A stretch of DNA of 49,719 nucleotides, from NCBI GenBank assembly GCA_035689185.1, contig DASSLY010000099.1:1-49719 (forward strand), in the 5' to 3' direction. Under the pieces are notes generated by a model. That model was not told the DNA's origin and searched no databases. It was given only the letters and a program-made list of their open reading frames with translations. This DNA is from DASSLY01 sp035689185 (GTDB taxonomy: Bacteria; Actinomycetota; Actinomycetes; Actinomycetales; Dermatophilaceae). How positions within the stretch are numbered: the stretch's first letter is position 1; every line of letters starts with the position of its first letter. Made by a program: the position numbers and the translations under genes. Positions 42,576 through 49,719 of this stretch are shown one piece after another.

Positions 42576-42731
42576 CGGTGCTCGCGTGGCTGCTGGGCCC
42601 GTGCTTGGCCCGTGCTGCTCGAAACGGGACGGTCCTTCCGGGTCGCGCCGGCCGACTACGCTGGGTCGTATGTCGAGCCGAGGCACAGTTGTTTCACAGC
42701 GAAGTATCCGGCTGTTCTCCGGGGGGCCGCG

Positions 42732-42914
42732 GTGAGCCTGCAAGGTCTGTGGTTGGTCATCGCGGCCCTATTGCCGAGCGCAGGCATCGCCCTGCTCTTC
42801 TATGGCGTCGTCAAAGCCATGCTGGAAGGCGACCGCCGGGAGCGCCTGGCCCATTCCCGGTGGTTGGCGGAACAGGAGCGCGGCGACCGCCGCGAAACCC
42901 AGCGAGATTCCTGA
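42732..42914 (+). CDS. Small single-span membrane protein
   Basis: A 60-residue protein: one membrane helix (about residues 5-28) followed by a charged helix rich in Glu and Arg. Start is a GTG at 42732 with a GGGGGG run just upstream. An upstream in-frame ATG at 42612 would add 40 residues without membrane character. It precedes lsr2 on the same strand by 120 bases. No function is known to me. Confidence 0.55.
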   Translation: MSLQGLWLVIAALLPSAGIALLFYGVVKAMLEGDRRERLAHSRWLAEQERGDRRETQRDS

Positions 42915-42980
42915 GAGTCACCCGAGCGGGAAACACCAAACCAAACCCGGCGCGCGTATGGTTGGCCTCGTAGGTTCTTT

Positions 42981-43009
42981 GTGTGGGCCCGATGCCTTAG
43001 GGCCCGCAC
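42981..43009 (+). promoter_or_regulatory. Hairpin just upstream of the lsr2 ribosome binding site
   Basis: GTGTGGGCCC (42981-42990) pairs with GGGCCCGCAC (43000-43009), nine of ten bases, across a nine-base loop. It ends a few bases before the GAGGAG near 43014. It could be an mRNA leader hairpin affecting lsr2 translation, or a protein-binding inverted repeat. Confidence 0.5.
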
Positions 43010-43034
43010 CCCGCGAGGAGATGGAGACGCACGG

Positions 43035-43376
43035 ATGGCACAGAAAGTTCAAGTTCTGCTCGTCGATGATGTCGACGGGGGTGATGCCGCGGAGACGGTG
43101 ACATTCGCCCTCGACGGGGTGTCGTACGAGATCGACCTGTCGAAGCCCAATGCGGACAGGTTGCGCCAGGAGTTGTCGTCCTGGGTGGGCCACGCTCGGC
43201 GAGCCGGGGGCCGCAAGACGGCCAGCACGTCACGTCGGGGATCGACCGGGCCGGCTAAGCGCAACGACCTCAGCGTCGTCCGGGAATGGGCCCGCAACCA
43301 CGGGCACAAGGTCAGCGACCGGGGTCGCATCTCCTCCGAGGTGCAGGCCGCCTACGACGCGGCGCACGCGGACTGA
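43035..43376 (+). CDS. lsr2: Nucleoid-associated protein Lsr2
   Basis: A 113-residue H-NS-like protein that binds AT-rich DNA and silences acquired genes. The N-terminal dimerisation strands (KVQVLLVDDVDGGDAAETVTFALDG), a basic linker, and the C-terminal domain with the RGR minor-groove hook (DRGRIS) are all present. Length is typical. The ATG at 43035 has GGAG eight bases upstream. clpC lies nearby but not adjacent, unlike in M. tuberculosis. Confidence 0.95.
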   Translation: MAQKVQVLLVDDVDGGDAAETVTFALDGVSYEIDLSKPNADRLRQELSSWVGHARRAGGRKTASTSRRGSTGPAKRNDLSVVREWARNHGHKVSDRGRISSEVQAAYDAAHAD

Positions 43377-43401
43377 CCTCCCCCTCGACCGACCGGAGCC
43401 A

Positions 43402-43467
43402 GCGCGCCCCGACATTGGCAAGCCGTCAGGCCCAACACGTGCCGGGCCGGCTTATGTCGGGGCGCGC
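43402..43467 (+). terminator. Long hairpin downstream of lsr2
   Basis: A perfect 14-base inverted repeat (GCGCGCCCCGACAT at 43402-43415, ATGTCGGGGCGCGC at 43454-43467) encloses a 38-base loop with further short pairings (AAGCC/GGCTT, GGCCC/GGGCC). It starts 26 bases after the lsr2 stop. No T-run follows, so it may stop transcription as a U-less terminator or be some other structured element. Confidence 0.5.
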
Positions 43468-43689
43468 CGCCCGGCCGACTTCGGGGATCAGCCGTCTTGC
43501 CGCCGCCCCGGGTCCGAGGCGGTTAAGGACGGATTTGGCGCGGCAAGTCTGCGGCGTCAGAGCCCTACCACCGACGCCTTACGAGACAAGGCTGGGCGCG
43601 CCGGGGCGCGTCGAAGTCGGCGCTGTTCCCCAACCGTGTGGGAGGGCGGCAACTGCGGGGTCCTCCCGACGATTCTCCAGGCCAAGTCC

Positions 43690-43752
43690 GGGTCAACTCC
43701 AGGGCTACTCCGGGGCTACTCCAGGTCAACTCCAGGGCTCGCCCAGGGTTCG
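43690..43752. repeat. Degenerate tandem repeat, period 11-12 bp
   Basis: About six units on the pattern GGGCTACTCCA or GGTCAACTCCA run from 43690 to 43752, ending 22 bases before the stop of the convergent LigD polymerase gene. Confidence 0.75.
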
Positions 43753-43774
43753 CCGATCTCTTTGCGGGGAAGGG

Positions 43775-44701
43775 TCAGCCGAGCAGGAGCGGGGTGAAGA
43801 CGTCCCCGTGTTCCTCGTGCCGTTCCAGCACCTCGTGCAGGTCCAGCTGGCGTAGTCCGTCGCGCTTGCCGGCACCCGCCTCGATCTCCGCCCACGTCCG
43901 CGGTGCCGCGACGTAGGGCACCTGCTTGCCTCGCAGGGAGTACGGGGAGATCGTCGTCTTCGCGGCGGTGTTCTGGCTCCAGTCGAGCAGCACCTTTCCC
44001 GGGCGTAGTGACTTCGTCATCCGCCACACCACCAGATCCGGCTCAGCCCTGGTGAGGTCTTGCGCGATGGCCCGGGCAGTGTCGCGGACCTGGTCCGAGC
44101 TGGCGCCGGATGCCAGCGCTGCATACACCTGCATTCCCTTGCTGCCGCTGGTCACCGGCGCGCAGCTCAGTCCCAGGTCCGCCAGCCGGTCCCGGACGAG
44201 AAGGGCCAGAGTCGCGCACTCGGCCAGCCCGGCCGGACTGCCGGGGTCCAGGTCGATGACCAGCCGGTCCGGCGGCAGCGCGGTCCCCCCAGCTGCGAAC
44301 CGCCACTGCGGCACGTGCAGCTCCAGTGAGGCGAGGTTGACCAGGTAGGTCAGGGCAGCGGTCCCGTCGACGAACGGGTAGGTCACCGTGTCCGCACCGG
44401 AGACGGTCCGCGAGCCGCTGGACGGCACGGACACCGAGCGCAGCCACGACGGGGCGCCGGGCGGCAGGTTCTTCTCGAAGAACGACGGCCCGTCGGTCCC
44501 GTGCGGCCAGCGGATCCGGGTGACCGGCCGGCCGGCCAGCAGCGGCAGCAGGGTCGGTGCGATCCGGGCGTAGTAGTTCAGCACCTCGCCCTTGGTGGTC
44601 TCGCTGGCCGGGTACATCACCTTGTCCAGGTTGCTCAGCTGCAGCTGGCGGCCGTCCACGACGACGTTGACCACCTGCTTCGGCGGCTGGGCGGGGCTCA
44701 T
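43775..44701 (-). CDS. LigD-type primase-polymerase for non-homologous end joining
   Basis: A 308-residue archaeo-eukaryotic-primase-type polymerase that fills ends during Ku-dependent double-strand break repair. The catalytic aspartates lie in LVIDLDPG (DxD), followed by TSGSKGMQVY and, later, the third acidic site in VLLDWSQN, with the family's FFEKN, PFVDG and SPYSLRG segments. In mycobacteria this is one domain of a larger LigD. Here it ends as a separate protein. The ATG overlaps the ligase stop (ATGA). Confidence 0.9.
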   Translation of the reverse strand: MSPAQPPKQVVNVVVDGRQLQLSNLDKVMYPASETTKGEVLNYYARIAPTLLPLLAGRPVTRIRWPHGTDGPSFFEKNLPPGAPSWLRSVSVPSSGSRTVSGADTVTYPFVDGTAALTYLVNLASLELHVPQWRFAAGGTALPPDRLVIDLDPGSPAGLAECATLALLVRDRLADLGLSCAPVTSGSKGMQVYAALASGASSDQVRDTARAIAQDLTRAEPDLVVWRMTKSLRPGKVLLDWSQNTAAKTTISPYSLRGKQVPYVAAPRTWAEIEAGAGKRDGLRQLDLHEVLERHEEHGDVFTPLLLG

Positions 44702-45651
44702 CTGGGGTCCGCCAGATCCGCTGGCGTCAAGTCGGGACGCAACCGCTGGTATGACGGCTGCCTCAGCCGGCCGCCGGCGGTGCCTCCCAGCGAGCGCACG
44801 TCCACGACGAGCTGAGGCCGAAGCCAGCGGCTGCCCAGGGCGTCCGCGCGAGGGACCTCGTCGACGAACGGGTTGGACGGGCTGGCCAGTGGTGTCAGCT
44901 GGGACAGGACCCGCGCGCCTTCGCGTCCCGCCAACCCGCTGCCCACTCGGCCGAGATACCGCAGCCCGCCGGGTGCGGGCGCACCGACGAGCAGGGCACC
45001 GAGCCGGCGGTCGCTGTCGGTCTCCAGCCGCCAGCCCCCCACCACCACCGAGACCGCGTCCCGGTGCGGGAACTTCAGCCACTCCTTGGTACGCCGTCCC
45101 GGCAGGTACCGGGACGACCAGCGCTTGCTCACCACCCCCTCCAGCCCCTGCTCAAGGGTCGCCGCCCGCAGTACCGCTCCGTCGTCGTAGGTGGGCGGCA
45201 CCCGCCAGTGCGGCCCGGTCAGGTCCAGCCGCTCCAGGGTCGCGCGCCGCTCGGCGAGCGGGCGCGTGGTGACGTCCACGCCATACAGGCGCAGCAGGTC
45301 GAAGACCAGGTAGGTGACGGGGGTCGCCGCGGCCAGGGCGCGGGCCCGGGCGGCGTCGTGCACGTGCATCCGCTCGGCCAGCGCGGCGAACGAGGGCCGG
45401 CCCTGCTGCATCGCGACCACCTCGCCGTCGAGCAGCATGTCGTCCGGGCCGGCGGCGGAAAGCCCGGCCAGCTCCGGGAAGGACACGGTGACGTCCAGCT
45501 CGTTGCGGGAGGCCAGCCGTAGCCGCCCCGACGACACCTCGGCCAGCACCCGCATGCCGTCCCACTTGATCTCGTGGGTCCAGTCCGGGCCGTCGGGCAG
45601 GACCGTGCCTGGACTAGCCAGCATGGGGCGCACGGGTCCATCCTGACGCAC
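44698..45651 (-). CDS. ATP-dependent DNA ligase (LigD ligase domain)
   Basis: A 317-residue ligase that seals broken ends. The adenylated lysine is Lys29 in EIKWDGMR. Motif III is near LLDGEVV, motif IV in LEGVVSKR, motif V in EWLKF, followed by the OB domain with final LRPDL. No phosphoesterase domain is attached. The GTG at 45651 may not be the true start: a GTG 18 bases downstream would still keep all motifs. It diverges from ku by 53 bases and overlaps the polymerase gene by four. Confidence 0.9.
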   Translation of the reverse strand: MRQDGPVRPMLASPGTVLPDGPDWTHEIKWDGMRVLAEVSSGRLRLASRNELDVTVSFPELAGLSAAGPDDMLLDGEVVAMQQGRPSFAALAERMHVHDAARARALAAATPVTYLVFDLLRLYGVDVTTRPLAERRATLERLDLTGPHWRVPPTYDDGAVLRAATLEQGLEGVVSKRWSSRYLPGRRTKEWLKFPHRDAVSVVVGGWRLETDSDRRLGALLVGAPAPGGLRYLGRVGSGLAGREGARVLSQLTPLASPSNPFVDEVPRADALGSRWLRPQLVVDVRSLGGTAGGRLRQPSYQRLRPDLTPADLADPR

Positions 45652-45704
45652 GGGACTGCTGGGGCGTCTGTGGCGGCGTCCCCCCGCGCGAGCAAGGAGA
45701 CGGT

Positions 45705-46637
45705 GTGCCCAGGGCCATCTGGAAGGGGGCGGTCTCGTTCGGGCTGGTCAACGTGCCGGTGCGGCTGTACTCGGCCACGGAGAACCACGACGTGCAGTTC
45801 CGGCAGGTGCATCGGGTGGACGGCGGCCGCATCCGCTACCAACGGGTATGCAGCGTCGACGGTGAGCTGGTCTCCTACGACGACATCGCCAAGGGGTATG
45901 AGACCGACGACGGTCAGATGGTCGTGCTGACCGAGGAGGACCTGGCCGAGCTGCCGACCCGCAGTAGCCGTGAGATCGCGGTGGAGAAGTTCGTGCCGGC
46001 CGACCAGATCGACCCGCTCCTGTTCGACAAGCCCTACTACCTGGAGCCGGAGAAGGCCGCGGCCAAGCCGTATGCCCTGCTGCGCGACGCGCTGAGTCAG
46101 GCCGACCGGATGGCGGTGGTCACGGTGTCGATCCGGACCCGGACGACCATCGCCGTGCTGCGGGTCAAGGACGACGTCATCGTCATGCAGACGCTGCTCT
46201 GGCCGGATGAGGTGCGTTCGACCGACTTCGCCAACCTGGGCGACAGCGAGTCGGTGCGGCCGGCCGAGCTGGCGATGGCGAGCATGCTGGTCGAGTCCCT
46301 CGCCGGCGACTTCGACCCGGACGACTACGAGGACGACTACCAGCAGGCGGTCGAAGCCGTAGTGCAGGCCAAGCTCGAGGGCGGCGACGTCGTGGCGGTG
46401 GAGGCGCCCGCCGCGGACACCTCCGGCGAGGTGGTCGACCTGCTGGCCGCGTTGCAGCGCAGCGTCGACCGGGCCAAGCAGGCTCGCGGCGAGCCGGTGC
46501 AGGACGCGCCCGAGAAGGCCGCGCCCAAGACCGCCGCGCCCAAGAAGGCCGCGCCCAAGAAGGCCGCGGCCAAGAAGGCCGCGGCCAAGAAGCAGGCAGC
46601 CAAGATCAGCGAGCCGCGCAAGAAGGCGGCGAGCTAG
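45705..46637 (+). CDS. ku: Ku DNA-end-binding protein
   Basis: A 310-residue bacterial Ku that rings DNA ends and recruits LigD. The N-terminal RAIWKGAVSFGLVNVPVRLY and the beta-barrel core are typical. After about residue 265 comes a Lys/Ala/Pro-rich tail built of AAPKK/AAKK repeats, like the basic tails that aid DNA sliding and binding in some actinobacterial Ku proteins. GTG start with AGGAG upstream. The tail is encoded by imperfect 15-18-bp repeats. Confidence 0.95.
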   Translation: MPRAIWKGAVSFGLVNVPVRLYSATENHDVQFRQVHRVDGGRIRYQRVCSVDGELVSYDDIAKGYETDDGQMVVLTEEDLAELPTRSSREIAVEKFVPADQIDPLLFDKPYYLEPEKAAAKPYALLRDALSQADRMAVVTVSIRTRTTIAVLRVKDDVIVMQTLLWPDEVRSTDFANLGDSESVRPAELAMASMLVESLAGDFDPDDYEDDYQQAVEAVVQAKLEGGDVVAVEAPAADTSGEVVDLLAALQRSVDRAKQARGEPVQDAPEKAAPKTAAPKKAAPKKAAAKKAAAKKQAAKISEPRKKAAS

Positions 46638-46640
46638 CCG

Positions 46641-47462
46641 GTGCCCGAGGGACACCACCTGCACGGGCTGGCAGGGCGGCTGACACGTGCCTTCGCCGGC
46701 CGACCGGTCGCCGCGAGCAGCCCCCAGGGCAGGTTCGCCGACGGTGCCGCGCTGCTGGACGGCAGGGTGTTGCGCGAGGTGTCCGCGTGGGGGAAGCACC
46801 TGTTCGCCGAGTTCGAGGCGGATACCTGGCTGAACGTGCACCTGGGGTTGATCGGCCGCTGGGATGTGGACCGGGTCGAGGGGGACATCACCCCGTGGGG
46901 GCAGGTTCGCCTGCGGCTGCGCAACGACCGGTATGTCGCGGACCTGCGTGGCGCGACGCTGTGCGCGGTCGTCACACCGGAGGAGGTGCAGGCGACCCGG
47001 GCTCGCCTCGGGCCGGACCCGCTGCGCCCCGGCGCGGACCCGGAGCGCGCCTGGCAGAAGCTGTCCCGCAGCGGTCGCCCGGTCGGCGAGCTGCTCGCCG
47101 ATCAGGCGGTGGTGGCCGGGATCGGCAACGTGTACCGGTGCGAGCTGCTGTTCCGGGCGCGGGTCGACCCGTTCCGGCCGGGGCGGGAGATCCGGCCCAG
47201 CACCTGGCACCGGATCTGGGACGACGTGGTCGAGCTGATGCCCCTCGGGGTTGCCGCGAGCCGCATCCTGACGATGCAGGACCAGGTCGAGGAGGCGCTG
47301 GCCCAGCTGGCCGACACCGGAAAGGTCGACCTGCCGGACCACCGGTTCTACGTCTACAGGCGGACCGGGGAGCCCTGCCGCGTCTGCGGGTCCAAGATCC
47401 GCAGCCAGGTGATGGGCGGGCGGAACCTGTTCTGGTGCGGCCGTTGCCAGCGCCGGCGATGA
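46641..47462 (+). CDS. Nei1-type Fpg/Nei DNA glycosylase
   Basis: A 273-residue base-excision enzyme removing oxidised bases. It begins MPEGHHLHGLA (catalytic Pro2 and Glu3) and continues SSPQGRFADGA and SAWGKHLF, closely matching M. tuberculosis Nei1. The GIGNVYRCELLF segment and the C-terminal zinc finger CRVCGSK...FWCGRCQ are intact. The GTG lies three bases after the ku stop, so it joins the repair operon. Confidence 0.92.
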   Translation: MPEGHHLHGLAGRLTRAFAGRPVAASSPQGRFADGAALLDGRVLREVSAWGKHLFAEFEADTWLNVHLGLIGRWDVDRVEGDITPWGQVRLRLRNDRYVADLRGATLCAVVTPEEVQATRARLGPDPLRPGADPERAWQKLSRSGRPVGELLADQAVVAGIGNVYRCELLFRARVDPFRPGREIRPSTWHRIWDDVVELMPLGVAASRILTMQDQVEEALAQLADTGKVDLPDHRFYVYRRTGEPCRVCGSKIRSQVMGGRNLFWCGRCQRRR

Positions 47463-47519
47463 GCGAGCGGCACACGTCTCGTCCTGACCGTCCGCCTGTC
47501 CCGTGCACCTCGCGGCCGA

Positions 47520-48503
47520 TCAGCGGCGGCCCAGGACCAGCGGGCGACCGGAGGCCACGTCGAGCACCACGCGCTCGCCGACCGGCGCCGTCAACGTGAC
47601 GTTCACCGGGTCCAGCTTGAGCAGCTCGATGCACGCGGTGGCGGCCCCCGGGGGGCTGACTGTGCCGCCGAGCACGACGACGTCGGCGGTCTCGTACGCC
47701 CGGCCCACCACGTCCTTGTCACAGGCGCCGACGCCGACGGTGAAGTCCACCGTGGTCCCGTGGGCCCGCTCCCACGACTGCGCTCCCACCAGCCCGCGGG
47801 CGAAGGTGCCGGGAACCTCCACGTCCGGCATCGGTGTCACGTCGCGGTCATCCAGAGCGACCCGGTCCACCGTCGCCCGCATCTCCTTGAACCCGAATCG
47901 CCACGCCGGGACGCTGGCCTGGCCCCGACTGGTCCGGATCGTCGTGGTGACGGCCGTGGCGGAGGTGATGGTGAGCCGGTAGCAGATCGGCGGTGCGACG
48001 GTGGAGACCGTGCCGTCCGGGCCGGTGTCCACCGGCCCCCCGGGCCGCCGGTCCGGCGGCGTCTCGATGGTCGGCGACGGCCGCGCGCCCGGCTCGCACG
48101 ACGGCCCCATCATCCGGATCGACCGGTATGCCGCGTTGGCGCCGACCGCGGTGACCGGAACCGACGACCCGTCGGCGAAGCGGACCGAGGTCTTCCGGCT
48201 GGCCGAGGGCAAGGCGACGGCCGCGACATACACGCCGTTGGCGAACGCGTCCTTGGTCTGGGAGTCCGGGAAGCCGTCGGGAGCGATCGTGAGGTCCTGC
48301 AGCGGCACCAGGCCGGTCCGCCAGGCCGCGGACGCGGCGGTGCCCGCCCACCTGGTGGCGACGGCGGCCGCGCGGCTGGTGAACGCGGCGGCCGACCCGG
48401 CGCCGCCTGCCTGCCCGACAGGGGTCTGGCCGCATCCGGAGAGCACGACCGCTGACCCACCGAGGACGGCAGCCGCCAGTCCACGCAACCGACGCTGGTC
48501 CAT
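47520..48503 (-). CDS. Secreted lipoprotein of unknown function
   Basis: A 327-residue protein with a signal sequence and lipobox (VVLSGCG, Cys about 24). The mature part is beta-rich, with three or more cysteines. Segments such as LTIAPDGFPDSQTKDAF and VTAVGANAAYRSIRM suggest a trypsin-like-fold relative without obvious catalytic residues, but I cannot assign a family. It converges on the glycosylase gene (57 bases apart) and diverges from clpC. Confidence 0.75.
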   Translation of the reverse strand: MDQRRLRGLAAAVLGGSAVVLSGCGQTPVGQAGGAGSAAAFTSRAAAVATRWAGTAASAAWRTGLVPLQDLTIAPDGFPDSQTKDAFANGVYVAAVALPSASRKTSVRFADGSSVPVTAVGANAAYRSIRMMGPSCEPGARPSPTIETPPDRRPGGPVDTGPDGTVSTVAPPICYRLTITSATAVTTTIRTSRGQASVPAWRFGFKEMRATVDRVALDDRDVTPMPDVEVPGTFARGLVGAQSWERAHGTTVDFTVGVGACDKDVVGRAYETADVVVLGGTVSPPGAATACIELLKLDPVNVTLTAPVGERVVLDVASGRPLVLGRR

Positions 48504-48710
48504 GTCCGGTGGGACGCAGAGGGCGCCCGCCCGGGTTCCCTAGCCGCCACTGGGCTACGCCCACGGCGAACATGAGCCCCCCAGGCTCAAGGACAGCACG
48601 AGGACGGCGTGAGCTCGGAACAGCGCAGCGCGCCGAGGCGTTGTCCCGAGCACTCGATATGGGCAGGGCCACCTCGAGGCGGGGTACCGCTGTCAGCCAG
48701 CACGGATAGC

Positions 48711-48726
48711 ATCGAGATATCTCGAT
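48711..48726. promoter_or_regulatory. Perfect 16-bp palindrome upstream of clpC, candidate operator
   Basis: ATCGAGATATCTCGAT is fully self-complementary and lies 18 bases before the clpC ATG, overlapping the likely promoter or leader. Its AT-rich centre stands out in this GC-rich sequence. It does not match the ClgR (CGC-N5-GCG) or HspR (HAIR) boxes that usually control clpC, so the regulator is unknown. A related CTCGATAT word occurs at about 48653. Confidence 0.6.
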
Positions 48727-48744
48727 CAAGGGCAGGAGCAAGCG

Positions 48745-49719
<975 letters not shown>

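Larger units (their letters stand above)
43377..43774. other. 398-base gene-free segment between lsr2 and the LigD polymerase gene
   Basis: No open frame here has coding character. The segment holds the long hairpin at 43402-43467 and the degenerate tandem repeat at 43690-43752, between convergent genes. Confidence 0.6.

Overview
The window is very GC-rich DNA (about 72% by eye) with GTG/TTG starts and many 4-bp stop/start overlaps. Lsr2, an actinobacterial FtsH, an MMPL exporter, DUF3180 and DUF2520 proteins and ClpC all point to Actinomycetota. I think a Micrococcales-type organism is most likely, but the sequence alone does not fix the family. No rRNA, tRNA, CRISPR array or insertion sequence was found.

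The backbone follows, in the same order, a block that Mycobacterium tuberculosis carries from ppa to clpC1: ppa, dacB-type carboxypeptidase, DUF2342 zincin, tilS, hpt, ftsH, folE, folP, folB, folK, DUF3180, DUF2520, panC, lsr2, clpC. Here folB and folK are one gene, and the folate genes are joined by 4-8 base overlaps. nadB and nadC follow panC. Left of ppa (1-4.3 kb) lie a frameshifted gene remnant, a probable toxin-antitoxin pair and a secreted NlpC/P60 cell-wall hydrolase.

Two segments interrupt the backbone. The first and most interesting (14.1-35.2 kb, all minus strand) is a lipid/polyketide locus. Reading in the direction of transcription it holds a Sfp-type phosphopantetheinyl transferase, a solute-binding/VWA membrane protein, an AT-ACP protein, a 1951-residue megasynthase, a cytochrome P450, a second reductase/pseudo-dehydratase protein, a flavin monooxygenase, an NTF2-like protein and an MMPL exporter. 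A reductase and an acyl-CoA carboxylase beta subunit follow. The megasynthase reads as FabL-type enoyl reductase, KS, Cys-less KS (chain length factor), KR and DH. This resembles polyunsaturated-fatty-acid (Pfa) secondary-lipid synthases, but the enoyl reductase is fused in cis and is of FabL type. I infer that the locus makes, oxidises and exports a long-chain lipid or polyene.

Between this island and panC (35.2-38.1 kb) sits a stand-alone nuoD with a MidA/NDUFAF7-type methyltransferase and a small lipoprotein. In mitochondria that methyltransferase modifies the NuoD homologue. The second interruption (43.8-48.5 kb, between lsr2 and clpC) is a DNA-repair module: LigD polymerase and ligase as separate genes, a divergent ku, a Nei1-type glycosylase, and a lipoprotein gene. 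The window ends inside clpC.

Regulatory-looking structure includes a mirror-image divergent promoter between midA and DUF2520, a perfect 16-bp palindrome upstream of clpC, hairpins on both sides of lsr2, 20-bp direct repeats upstream of the reductase-carboxylase pair, several intergenic tandem repeats with an 11-bp or 5-bp period, and an over-represented octamer, GGTATGCC.
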